Assembly (NCBI GenBank): GCA_963703895.1
Contig: CAVPFX010000002.1
Coordinates: forward strand, 496,001-560,000
Origin: VRUE01 sp963703895
GTDB taxonomy: Bacteria > Actinomycetota > Thermoleophilia > Solirubrobacterales > 70-9
Length of the DNA stretch: 64,000 nucleotides
Reading direction: 5' to 3'
Below the pieces are notes generated by a model that was not told the origin of the DNA, made no database searches, and saw nothing but the letters and a program-made list of their open reading frames with translations. Below are positions 16,857 through 25,085 of this stretch, piece after piece. The translations under genes were made by a program, and so were the position numbers. Positions within the stretch are counted from its first letter, which is position 1. Each line of letters starts with the position of its first letter.

Positions 16857-17377
16857 CGCCGGAGCAGCGGAAGACCGCCAGGAAGCGTGAGGGGGGAGCG
16901 ACGGTTGGCGACCGCCCACGATGCGACCGCCCGCACCTCACGTTGGTACCGATCTCGCTGAAGGTCGCCAACGCCTACGTTGCCAAACACCATCGCCACA
17001 ACCGCCCAGTTGCCGCTGGGGTATGTGTCGTCGGCGTCCGGGAAGGAGAGAGGCTGTGCGGGGTGGCGATCATCGGCCGGCCAGTCGCGCGGATGCTCGA
17101 TGACGGTCATACCGCCGAGGTCCGCCGTGTTTGCACCGATGGCACCTACAACGCCTGCTCGATATTGCTGCGTGCTGCCTGGCGAGCCGTCAAGGCCCTC
17201 GGTTACCGCAAACTCATCACCTACACGCTGCCCGGGGAGGGTGGCGCCTCGCTGCGCGCCGCAGGGTTCAAGCTGGTCAAGACCGATGCCGGTGGTGGAC
17301 GGTGGAACCAACCCGGTCGACCAGCCGCCGACACCCACCCACTCGGCCACAAGTACCGCTGGGAGCTACCGACCTGA
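16853..17377 (+). CDS. XF1762 family protein (GNAT-like fold)
   Basis: 174 aa. The core HHRHNRP followed by a CGVAIIGRPVARMLDDG segment, then TYNACSILLRAAWRAVKALGY and LPGEGGASLRAAGF, is the signature of the small XF1762 proteins found on phages and conjugative elements. The fold resembles GNAT acetyltransferases, but the biochemical role is unknown. ATGA overlap with the preceding gene. Confidence 0.75.
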   Translation: MTPEQRKTARKREGGATVGDRPRCDRPHLTLVPISLKVANAYVAKHHRHNRPVAAGVCVVGVREGERLCGVAIIGRPVARMLDDGHTAEVRRVCTDGTYNACSILLRAAWRAVKALGYRKLITYTLPGEGGASLRAAGFKLVKTDAGGGRWNQPGRPAADTHPLGHKYRWELPT

Positions 17378-17592
17378 CCGGCGAAGCGAAAACCTGTCAC
17401 TACCGTGGGCCGCCCGACGCACTTGTGGTCGAGGTCAAGGTTGTGCCGCTCGCGGACGGCGACACCGAGCGCCGCGACCGGCAATTGCGAGCGATTGTCG
17501 GGCTGCTCCGGGGGGTGCTCGCCCGGCGCGGGGATTTCGAGTTGACATCGCGGTCGGCATCTCATTTCATCCCAGACGATGATCGCCGCTAG
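17374..17592 (+). CDS. Predicted 72-aa element protein with CTG start
   Basis: Open frame ending at 17592 whose last ~70 codons look protein-like (alternating hydrophobic strand LVVEVKVVPLA, then helix DRQLRAIVGLLRGVLARRG). No ATG/GTG start gives a sensible length, but a CTG at 17374 overlaps the upstream stop by 4 bases (CTGA), the same spacing used at nearly every junction of this operon. Its stop overlaps the recombinase start by 14 bases. Function unknown; a helper or directionality factor for the recombinase is a positional guess only. Confidence 0.45.
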   Translation: MTGEAKTCHYRGPPDALVVEVKVVPLADGDTERRDRQLRAIVGLLRGVLARRGDFELTSRSASHFIPDDDRR

Positions 17593-19513
17593 TCCGACTC
17601 CAGCCTCGACCGTCGGGCTCGCCGAGCCGCCCGCGACGCGGTTCGCGTTCTTCGGGCGCGTCTCGACCGACGACGTACAAGATCCCTCTCTGTCAATCCC
17701 GCGTCAGCTCGGGGCTACCGAGGACGCGATCCGGCCAGCCGGCGGCGAGATCACCTCCTACTACTGGGATATCGAGTCCGGCCGCAAGGACCTCTCAGAG
17801 CGCGGCCACGGCGCCGACCCCGCTGACTTCAACGTGGCGGTCCCGCGTGACGGTGGCCTCGCGGATCTCCTGGCTGCCGCGGCTGCTGGCAACGACCGTC
17901 CATTCGATGCCGTGATCGTGGAGTCGATCGACCGGGTTTCGCGGATGACGCGCTACGGGACGCAAATTGAGGGCGACCTTGAGCTTCTCGACGTTCCGCT
18001 CTTCGCCGCCGATGAGGGGATGGTTACGGGGGCAACCGCCATTCTTACCCGGCGGGTCAAGCAGGGCGTCGCCGAGTGGTACGTCCGCGACCTAATCGAG
18101 AAGAGCCGCCGCGGCATGGAGGAGTCGGTGCGCCAGGGCTGGCATACCGGCGGTCCCGCCCCCTACGGCTACGCGCTGGAGGCGCACCCGCATCCGAACC
18201 CGCACAAGGCTCGCGAAGGCAAGCACAAGCACAAGCTCATCATCGACCCGGTTCGCGCGCCGATCGTCCTGATGATCTTCTCGTGGTACTGCGTGCGCCG
18301 CCTCGGGCTCGGGGAGATTTGCGACAAGCTCAATCGTGACCTTGACCGCTACCCGCCTCCGAAGTGCAACCGCAAGGACGAGATGCCGCTGCGGCAGACC
18401 TGGAGCCGGTCGCAGATTCGCTCGATGTTGCGCAATCCCAAGTACACCGGCTACAACGTTTGGAACCGCCACGACAAACGCAAAGGCCGCCCGCTGATCC
18501 GCCCTCGATCGGAATGGGTTTGGAGTCCAACCCCGACCCATGAGGCGATCGTCCCGCGGGAGCTGTTCGATCAGGTCGAGGAGCGCGCCCATCGCAACAA
18601 GATCGCCGCCAAGACGCCGACGACCGCCCGTCCCTACCACGGCGCCCCCGTTCGCAAGGGGCGGACCTACGTATTGCGCGGCCGGGTCCGCTGCGGTATG
18701 TGCGGCCGTCGCATGGAGGGCAGCTACCAGAAGCACAAGAACTGGTATCGCTGCCAGTACGTCACCCGCCGCGGCTCGGTCGCCGCCGACGTAGCCGGCC
18801 ACCCCCGGGTCCTGGGGATCAAGGAGGAGACGATCCTCGACGCCATTCTTGACTTCCTCGGCCGCCGAATTTTCGGCCCCGATCGCCTTCGGCTGTTGCG
18901 CGCCGAGTTGGCGCAGGCGACCACCGATTCATGGAAAGGCCACGACGCCGAGCTTGACCGTCTACAGCGCGAGCAGAGCGAGGTGCAGCGCAGCCTCCAT
19001 CGGCAGACCCTCCGGCTGGAGGAGCACGACAGTTCCGATCATCCGGTTGTTGCGCTCGCCACCCATCGCATCGAGGAGTTGGCTGCCCGCCAGGAATCAA
19101 TAAAGGACGCGATTACCGCTCTGCGCGCGAAACGTCCCGAGGGCGCGCGGCCGGACGAGATCGTCGCCATGCTCGATGCGATCCCCGACATGCGCGATGC
19201 GCTCAATGAGGCCGACGAGAGCGAGCTGATCGAGATGTTCGACGCCTTCGACGTGTGCGCCACCTACACGAAGTCCACCCGCCGGCTGGAGCTTGCTGCT
19301 AGCGTGACGCCGGAATTGGCGGCCATTCAGGGCGGGTCGCAGGAAGGTGTTCAAACCCCGCCCCCGCTATACCGAACCCTGCGATCGCCCAGCAGGACGA
19401 AATTGGGTGGATTTAGAACTTCAAGTGGTTGCCTAGGGATCCAAATGCAGGAGATGCGCGGAGTTGCTCGAGTGAGATCACTGGGACCGGGCAGGCAGCT
19501 AGCAGCGAACTGA
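17579..19513 (+). CDS. Large serine recombinase (integrase)
   Basis: 644 aa. Resolvase catalytic domain at residues about 20-165 with nucleophile Ser29 in FGRVST; a recombinase DNA-binding domain at about 180-300; a zinc ribbon at about 370-397 (RCGMCGRRM ... YRCQYV); and a coiled-coil segment with heptads at about 455-520. It catalyses integration and excision of the element without a tyrosine nucleophile. The last ~50 codons (after about 19370) are read through a tRNA-like repeat and overlap the convergent neighbour by about 100 bases, so the natural C-terminus was probably altered at the integration junction. Confidence 0.92.
   Translation: MIAASPTPASTVGLAEPPATRFAFFGRVSTDDVQDPSLSIPRQLGATEDAIRPAGGEITSYYWDIESGRKDLSERGHGADPADFNVAVPRDGGLADLLAAAAAGNDRPFDAVIVESIDRVSRMTRYGTQIEGDLELLDVPLFAADEGMVTGATAILTRRVKQGVAEWYVRDLIEKSRRGMEESVRQGWHTGGPAPYGYALEAHPHPNPHKAREGKHKHKLIIDPVRAPIVLMIFSWYCVRRLGLGEICDKLNRDLDRYPPPKCNRKDEMPLRQTWSRSQIRSMLRNPKYTGYNVWNRHDKRKGRPLIRPRSEWVWSPTPTHEAIVPRELFDQVEERAHRNKIAAKTPTTARPYHGAPVRKGRTYVLRGRVRCGMCGRRMEGSYQKHKNWYRCQYVTRRGSVAADVAGHPRVLGIKEETILDAILDFLGRRIFGPDRLRLLRAELAQATTDSWKGHDAELDRLQREQSEVQRSLHRQTLRLEEHDSSDHPVVALATHRIEELAARQESIKDAITALRAKRPEGARPDEIVAMLDAIPDMRDALNEADESELIEMFDAFDVCATYTKSTRRLELAASVTPELAAIQGGSQEGVQTPPPLYRTLRSPSRTKLGGFRTSSGCLGIQMQEMRGVARVRSLGPGRQLAAN
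19335..19370 (+). repeat. 36-bp tRNA-3'-end-like repeat, copy 1 (candidate attachment site)
   Basis: GGTCGCAGG, then 13 variable bases and the shared right end CCCGCCCCCxCTAT, lies inside the recombinase 3' end. It matches 28 of 36 positions, ungapped, with the copy at 23221-23256, and its right half resembles a tRNA T-arm/acceptor end (TTCAAACCCC...). It may be an attachment half-site; the role is inferred from position and similarity. Confidence 0.4.
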
Positions 19514-22500
19514 GCACCTCGGGATCGGTGACCATCACCATTCCTACTCGCCAGAGGTCGGGCTCGTCGTCGACGCCCAGCAGCTTCAGGGCGACGGCGA
19601 CGTTGGCGCGGATGATGGCGACTCTTTCGGTGAACTTGACTGCGGCGGAGGGTCGCTTCTCACTCGCCGGGGCGAAGGTTGCGTCCAGCTCATTGCGCAG
19701 CTGGCGGGGGGCCAAGGCGCCGGCCAGGGACTTGACCTCAAGGCAGGCGAGGATTCTGAGGGCGGGATCGGCCGCAAGGACGTCGATGTCGCCGAGGTTG
19801 TCGCCGTTCTCGCGCGCTAGCTCGACCCCCGACAGCCTTTCGACGCGGCGCCGGCAGACCCAGCCGTCGGCCTCGAGCTGGTCGGCGACTGTGTCCTCCA
19901 GGCTGCGGGCTTCGCGCTGCTGGAGTTGGATCGAGGCGTTCCGCAAGGCACTGCCTTCTATGCCGAGCCGCCCGGTTGAGCCGAGCCAAAGGAGGAACTC
20001 GACCGCTCCGAAGCAGGCGCCGCGGCCGTAGACGAGGCGCTCTTCACCGGTCGGCCCCGGCGTGGCGATCAGCGGCCGGCGGAGGTAGGAGAGCGGCCGG
20101 TTGTGTCGCCAGGGATAGACATCGGGGGTCTTAAAGGGCGCGGCAGGCTCGAGGAACTTGGGGCGTGGCTCCAAGGTCAGCGCCTTGAGCACCGCTTCCG
20201 CTCGGCCCGGGTCGGGGAGGGCTTCGCGGGCGAGCTCGCGGGCTTGCGAGCGGGTGATCTCGGTGAAGCCGAGCTTGTGCTCGGGCACCTCAATCAGCTG
20301 GCCCAGGACGCGGATGATGTCGTCGATCGTGTAATCGTGGTCGCTCAAGTAGGCGGCGTCGATGCCGGCCTCAAGCTCATCTTCTTCACTGGGACCTGGA
20401 CCCGGCTTCAAGCTCTCGGTGCGCCGGACTGCACTACGACCGACATCGCCGCGGCGGAGGGCCGCCGAGAAGGTCTCGTGCGCAGCGAGGATGTCGGAGG
20501 CGCGAGCCCTCAGCAGTCCAGGCGGGAGAATTGCGACTCTCGCGTCATTGGTCAGCCCGAACTCGATCAGGTCGGAGATGTGCCCGAACTCCTCGATTGC
20601 CATCGCGGCGGCGAGCAGTTCTTGGATCCGGTTGTCGGACGGGCGGCGGGAACCGCTCGGCGGGCGTGCGGCCGCCACCTCAAGGAGGAACCGACAGGCG
20701 ACGCTGGCACCCATCAACTCCTGCCAGCGACGCCGCCGCTTCTCGGCGGCCTCCTCATGATGACCGAAGAACTCGTCGATCGCCACAAGCTCACCGTCCT
20801 CGACTGCCCGGGAGTGCAGGAGGCGCTCGTAGGCTGCCACCAGCAGCGGCACGGTGTGTTTGGCGTCAAGCTCTTCGATGCCGCCCACGAGGGTGGAGAA
20901 GAGCGCGCTCACCCCTGCGTGCAGGGCCTCGTTGGCCCGCTCCCCGTCGACCGGCCCGACATCGATGCCTAGCTTCTCCATCACCGCCGTTCCTGCCCGT
21001 CGGTAGGCCCGCCCCCGGTAAGAAGGGTGCACGCGCGCCTCCGGCATCGACACCGGTCGCATCGCCGGGTTGGGAATGCTCATATATACGAGCTTGCGAA
21101 GGCCCTCAGGTAGCGTCGGCACATCGAAGCCATCCGCCCCGGCGGCTTCACAGAGCGCGCGGACGACACCGATGATCAGTTCGTGCTCGGGCGCGGTGTC
21201 GGGTCCGCCGAGCAGATCCGTGGCATCCGGGTGGGCGATGATCGAGATGGAGCCCTCGCCGTTGACTGAAACCTCGACGGGGTCGCGCCCATCGCGCCCA
21301 CCGTCGTCCGCCGCTCGCGCCGGGGCGCCCTCCTCGATCTCGATGGTGAGGTGCGCCACCAGTGGCGCCTCTCGCCCCTCGCCGGCGGCGCGCAGGATGG
21401 GTAGCTGGTCCCGCAGGCGCCAGAGCCAGTAGGCGATCAGCTCGGTCCACTGCCGGCGCGTGTTCCAGCCCGCGTCTTTGGACTCGTCGTCGGCGAGAAC
21501 CCAGAGGCCAGCGCCGATTCCCGGAACGAACATGTGCGGAGGCCAGTCGGGTCCGCCCCAGGGGCGCCATAGATCGACGTCGAGATACTCGAGGTGACGA
21601 GCGATCGGCCACCAGCCCTCGCCATCCGGAGCCGGGGCCAGGCGCGGGCTGTATCTGTTCAGCACCTCGGCACGCAGCTCCGAACCCGCCCCCGCGCCGA
21701 GGACCACCATCTCGAACTCCTCGGCCGCCGCTGCCTCCACAGGCAGGAGACCAACGTCCTGGGAGTGCCATGTCGCGAACTCGTCGAACTGGCTCACGGG
21801 CGCAACCGCGACCCGTCGGCGAAGGTCCGTCGCGTCGTGGGCGAAGGCGATCAGCTCGCGGCTGGAGATCTCGGGATGACGGCTCAGCCACTCGAGCTCG
21901 GAGCCGGTGAAGATCAGAGATGGGGATGAAAGGTCCGTCTTCCTGTCCAGCCGCAGCATTGGAAGTGCACCCGCTCCCTCCAGCACGATCAAGTGCACGA
22001 CGGTCTCGAAGCCGGGCTCGTCACGGCGGATCGCCTCCTCGACGGCGTCCAGGTGCACCGGGATCCGCGCCTGCTCGACTGGAAGCCAGAACTGCTGGGT
22101 ATGGAAGCCTCCGTCCTCGATGTCGGTCGGCAGGACAAGGAGATGCAGCAGCACATCGGCGTCGAGGGGGAACAGCGCGGCCGAGTGCGAGAACTCGCTG
22201 TCGGTCTTCGGCGCGGGACCGTAGTGGCGAGGGCCGAGTTCGGCCAGGCTGTCGAACGCGCGTTTAGTCGCCAGTAGCTGGAAGTCCCGGTCGAGCCGCG
22301 CCCCGTGACCGTCTTCCGCAAGGACTACCGAGAGGGAGAAGGCGAGCGCGGATGCGAGGACGTCTGGGCGCGCCACAATCAGTCCGCCGCCGGAGCACGG
22401 CACGAGAGGCTGGCTCTCGAGCTCGTTGCCACCCTCCTTGACTTCGCGGCGCAGGATCAGCGGTGTAAGCGCCTTCTCCCACTCGCTTCCACAGATCCGG

Positions 22501-23024
22501 TTGAGGTCGCCGATGTCAAACAGCACGCGTTGCGACAGCGTCGCCACCTGCTCGGCGTCGGGAATCTCCGCCTTGCCGAAAACCCCGCCAGGGGCTTCGT
22601 ACAGCCGCCAGTCGCAGCGCTCTGCCAGCTCGCTCATCAAGGCCAGGCCGGCGTCGAGGCCTGCAGTCACGCGCTCGTTCTCATCGCGCTCCGCCATCAG
22701 CACGGCGGCGATCAGTAGCTCCGCATCGCGCACGGAGTCATCGGCGAAGGCACAGCGCGCGATGGCATGACCGCGGGCGGTGACCAGCAGATCGCAGAAG
22801 GGGTTGGGCATCGGTTCGGGGGAGGCGACGAGATTCGCGGAAAGGTGCTCGGCGACTGATGCGGGCGTGACCTCCCCAGTCGCCGTCGCCGCTAGGCCTG
22901 CGGCCGCGTGCACGCCGAGCGCCAACTCCCTGGTTGGTTGGCCGTTCTCAGGCATGGTCAGAAGGGCGCCGAGGGTGGCGAGCAACGTATCCCGATAGCT
23001 ACTCCCTTGGCCCTGCGCCTCCAC
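19413..23024 (-). CDS. 1203-aa protein with C-terminal PD-(D/E)XK nuclease domain
   Basis: No family recognised over most of the length. Residues about 1040-1120 form a restriction-endonuclease-like core: a helix with Glu (SLEDTVADQLEADGW), then GDIDVLA, then LACLEVKSL, giving the E...D...E-x-K arrangement of Mrr/REase-type nucleases. The first ~1000 residues are mixed alpha/beta with no Walker, helicase or methylase motif that I can find. GTG start. It converges on and overlaps the recombinase 3' end and is separated from the R-M genes by a terminator region. A stand-alone defence or repair nuclease is likely by fold and context. Confidence 0.6.
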   Translation of the reverse strand: MEAQGQGSSYRDTLLATLGALLTMPENGQPTRELALGVHAAAGLAATATGEVTPASVAEHLSANLVASPEPMPNPFCDLLVTARGHAIARCAFADDSVRDAELLIAAVLMAERDENERVTAGLDAGLALMSELAERCDWRLYEAPGGVFGKAEIPDAEQVATLSQRVLFDIGDLNRICGSEWEKALTPLILRREVKEGGNELESQPLVPCSGGGLIVARPDVLASALAFSLSVVLAEDGHGARLDRDFQLLATKRAFDSLAELGPRHYGPAPKTDSEFSHSAALFPLDADVLLHLLVLPTDIEDGGFHTQQFWLPVEQARIPVHLDAVEEAIRRDEPGFETVVHLIVLEGAGALPMLRLDRKTDLSSPSLIFTGSELEWLSRHPEISSRELIAFAHDATDLRRRVAVAPVSQFDEFATWHSQDVGLLPVEAAAAEEFEMVVLGAGAGSELRAEVLNRYSPRLAPAPDGEGWWPIARHLEYLDVDLWRPWGGPDWPPHMFVPGIGAGLWVLADDESKDAGWNTRRQWTELIAYWLWRLRDQLPILRAAGEGREAPLVAHLTIEIEEGAPARAADDGGRDGRDPVEVSVNGEGSISIIAHPDATDLLGGPDTAPEHELIIGVVRALCEAAGADGFDVPTLPEGLRKLVYMSIPNPAMRPVSMPEARVHPSYRGRAYRRAGTAVMEKLGIDVGPVDGERANEALHAGVSALFSTLVGGIEELDAKHTVPLLVAAYERLLHSRAVEDGELVAIDEFFGHHEEAAEKRRRRWQELMGASVACRFLLEVAAARPPSGSRRPSDNRIQELLAAAMAIEEFGHISDLIEFGLTNDARVAILPPGLLRARASDILAAHETFSAALRRGDVGRSAVRRTESLKPGPGPSEEDELEAGIDAAYLSDHDYTIDDIIRVLGQLIEVPEHKLGFTEITRSQARELAREALPDPGRAEAVLKALTLEPRPKFLEPAAPFKTPDVYPWRHNRPLSYLRRPLIATPGPTGEERLVYGRGACFGAVEFLLWLGSTGRLGIEGSALRNASIQLQQREARSLEDTVADQLEADGWVCRRRVERLSGVELARENGDNLGDIDVLAADPALRILACLEVKSLAGALAPRQLRNELDATFAPASEKRPSAAVKFTERVAIIRANVAVALKLLGVDDEPDLWRVGMVMVTDPEVLSSLLAACPVPVISLEQLRASPAFGSLGNHLKF

Positions 23025-23220
23025 CAGCCAAGTGTGACCTCCGAGCGAACAAACTGACTATTCCCTCAGGGACTGTCGCGCCAACCCACTGAATGGCACT
23101 CTCGATCCAAGCGTCGGCCGTGACGCATCATGCGTTGATTAGGAAGCATGGGATTCACATTTAACGCGAGAACCGAGGGCTGACTTAAGCCAAATGTCGA
23201 AGCTCTGCGATCCGAAAAGC

Positions 23221-23256
23221 GGTCGCAGGGTTCTGCTCAGATCCCGCCCCCACTAT
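23221..23256 (+). repeat. 36-bp tRNA-3'-end-like repeat, copy 2 (candidate attachment site)
   Basis: Same 36-bp element as at 19335-19370, directly repeated, 28/36 identical. Here it is followed at once by a terminator, as at the 3' end of a tRNA gene, but no 5' tRNA body precedes it. It looks like a tRNA 3' fragment left by an integration or excision event, or an attachment site. Confidence 0.4.
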
Positions 23257-23260
23257 TTCA

Positions 23261-23294
23261 CGAAAGCCCCGCATTTGCGGGGCTTTCGTCTTTT
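23261..23294. terminator. Strong intrinsic terminator behind the tRNA-like repeat
   Basis: Perfect 12-bp stem (23261-23272 with 23277-23288), ATTT loop and TCTTTT tail on the plus strand. The stem's A/T-rich outer end gives partial function on the minus strand too. Confidence 0.8.
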
Positions 23295-23469
23295 CGGAGG
23301 CGCAGACAATAGGGCGCAAAAATGGCCTTGGGGCAAGCCCTGGGGCAAGGTGAGGTCTGAGAGAGCCTCATGGTGGACCCCAATTCATCCGACCTCCCCC
23401 CGGGGGGGCGAACTCAAGGTCCGGGGCTTATAGAAGCGTGGACCGCTTTGACGTTCGAGGAACTGGTGC

Positions 23470-23940
23470 CTACGCCGCGCAAGTCAGCGTTGTCGCAATC
23501 TTCTCGGCCGCTCGTGTGGGCTCCTCGTGCTCCCAGACGCGTATGACTATCCAGCCGGCAGCTTGTAGCGCAGCGTCGTTGCGTCGATCTCTCTCGACAT
23601 TTCGGTCGAGCTTTGCTTGCCAGTACACCGAGTTCCTGCTTGGGCTCACTCCATGGACCGGGCAGCGGTGCCAGAAGCATCCATCTACGAAAACCGCCAA
23701 CCGGGCGGATGGGAAGACGATGTCAGCCCTGCATCTCACGCTTGGATCTGGACGTCGATTCTTGAAGAAGCGCAGCCCGCGAGCATGGAGCGCCGAGCGC
23801 AAGGCTCGCTCCGGCCCGGTGTCGGAGCTGCGGTTGGCGGTCATGACAGCACGAGCGTTGTCGGAGCTGGCAGGGGGAGCGGGAGGAAGCCGGGAGGGTC
23901 CCGAGCCCTCGGATCCAATGGATTTCGTCGTCATTCCCAC
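23470..23940 (-). CDS. vsr: Very short patch repair (Vsr) endonuclease
   Basis: 156 aa. Vsr core: RADIVFPSARLAVFVDGCFW with the catalytic Asp, then HRCP zinc ligands and a WEHE segment. Vsr enzymes nick next to T in T:G mismatches created by deamination of 5-methylcytosine and pair with C5 methyltransferases, as here. The start is either GTG 23940 or ATG 23934; the Vsr fold begins later (PERALRSALHARG), so the first ~30 residues are an unstructured extension. It is divergent from the methyltransferase gene with only ~17 bases between starts, so the two promoters must overlap the coding ends. Confidence 0.92.
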   Translation of the reverse strand: MGMTTKSIGSEGSGPSRLPPAPPASSDNARAVMTANRSSDTGPERALRSALHARGLRFFKNRRPDPSVRCRADIVFPSARLAVFVDGCFWHRCPVHGVSPSRNSVYWQAKLDRNVERDRRNDAALQAAGWIVIRVWEHEEPTRAAEKIATTLTCAA

Positions 23941-23957
23941 GTCGTAGTGTGCCTTCC

Positions 23958-25085
23958 ATGAACGCGATCAGTCTCTTCACGGGCGCTGGAGGCTTGGATC
24001 TTGGCTGTGAGGCTGCCGGCTTCCAGACTCGTGCGATCGTGGAGAGCGAGCCGCGGGCGCAGGAGACGATCCTCCAGAATCGTGAGGCGTTCTTTCCGGC
24101 GCTGCCGGAGGATGCGATCTTCGGCGACATCCTCTCCGTCGACTACGAGCAGCTGCTTGACGCAGCGGGACTCGATCGCGGGAGCCTTGACCTTGTACAC
24201 GGCGGCCCCCCCTGTACGCCGTTCTCGAAGAGCGGCTACTGGCTCGCCTACAAGCGCGCTGGCAAAGACCCCAAGGCCTCTTTGCTCGATAGCTATGTCG
24301 AGGCGCTTGTCGCTCTTCGTCCGAGGGCGTTCGTCATGGAGAACGTGTTCGCGTTGGGCTATAGAAATCACAACCGCCTCGTCCTGGAGCGTTTCATCGC
24401 TGGCGTCCGAGCAGCTGGCTACGCGTTCGACATGAAAGCGTTGATCGCCGCCGACTTCGGGGCTCCTCAGTTGCGGCAGCGCTTGTTCTGCGTGGGTCTT
24501 CGCGATGACCTTCTTGACGTTCCAGCGGATCTTTACTCCTTCCCGTGGCCTCAGCCGACCCATTCGGGTCCTCACGAGACCCGGACGCGGTACGACCGCA
24601 GCTTGACTCCACACGTCACTGCTGGCGAGGCCTTTGCTGACCTCGATGACCGCAGCAATCCTGCTGAGCAAGAGGAGGTTGTGACCGGGACTTACGCGGA
24701 TGAGCTTCGAGCCGTGCCAGCCGGCGACAACTACTTGTTCTTGACGGCCCACCGCGGCCATCCACGACCTCGATTTGAGTGGCGTAAGCGCTATTGGAGC
24801 TTCTTGCTCAAGCTGCATCCCGACCGACCGTCGCCGACGATCCAGGGTCAGCCAGGTCCCTGGGTCGGCCCGTTTCACTGGGAGAGCCGCCGGCTGCGGG
24901 TTGCGGAGCTAAAGCGGTTGATGACCTTCCCTGATGCGTTCGAGGTTCTCGGGACTCGGCGGGAGCGGCAGCTGCAGCTCGGAAATGCAGTCCCCCCGCA
25001 GCTGGGACAGGTTGTGGCAGCAGCCGTCGCTGAGGAGCTGGGCCGGGTTGGTGTGGCAACCCCAGTCCTGCCGCTAGCCGCCTAG
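23958..25085 (+). CDS. C5 cytosine DNA methyltransferase
   Basis: 375 aa. All main C5-MTase motifs are present in order: I (SLFTGAGGLDLG, AdoMet binding), IV (GGPPCTPFS with the catalytic Cys near residue 86), VI (MENV), VIII (QLRQRLF) and X (QLGNAVPPQL). The short target-recognition region lies between VIII and X. ATG 23958 was chosen; an in-frame GTG three codons upstream is possible. Its 3' end overlaps by 4 bases the convergent endonuclease gene, which it should protect against. The specificity cannot be read from sequence. Confidence 0.92.
   Translation: MNAISLFTGAGGLDLGCEAAGFQTRAIVESEPRAQETILQNREAFFPALPEDAIFGDILSVDYEQLLDAAGLDRGSLDLVHGGPPCTPFSKSGYWLAYKRAGKDPKASLLDSYVEALVALRPRAFVMENVFALGYRNHNRLVLERFIAGVRAAGYAFDMKALIAADFGAPQLRQRLFCVGLRDDLLDVPADLYSFPWPQPTHSGPHETRTRYDRSLTPHVTAGEAFADLDDRSNPAEQEEVVTGTYADELRAVPAGDNYLFLTAHRGHPRPRFEWRKRYWSFLLKLHPDRPSPTIQGQPGPWVGPFHWESRRLRVAELKRLMTFPDAFEVLGTRRERQLQLGNAVPPQLGQVVAAAVAEELGRVGVATPVLPLAA

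Larger units (their letters stand above)
4780..19370 (+). mobile_element. Integrative conjugative element (Gram-positive type IV secretion, serine-recombinase type)
   Basis: One rightward module contains TcpC, TcpE, VirB4, VirB6/TcpH-like, wall-hydrolase, VirD4-like, replication-relaxation and large serine recombinase genes, the standard inventory of an actinobacterial ICE. The recombinase is the last gene, as is usual at an element end. Boundaries are inferred: the left edge is placed after the ArsR terminator and the right edge at a tRNA-3'-end-like repeat inside the recombinase's 3' end. The defence genes to 28.2 kb could be cargo of a larger element. No plasmid replication initiator other than the relaxation protein is visible. 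Confidence 0.75.
23025..23469. other. 445-base gap between the 1203-aa gene and vsr
   Basis: Contains the second tRNA-like repeat (23221-23256) and a strong terminator (23261-23294). The rest (23300-23469) is GC-rich with a C6/G7 palindromic run near 23395-23407 and no convincing coding frame. Promoters for the flanking minus-strand 1203-aa gene should lie at 23025-23200 but no clear -10/-35 was recognised. Confidence 0.6.

Noticed and set aside
23200..23260. Complete tRNA gene at the repeat followed by a terminator
   Set aside because: Only a T-arm/acceptor-like 3' end is visible; no D-arm or anticodon arm can be folded upstream.
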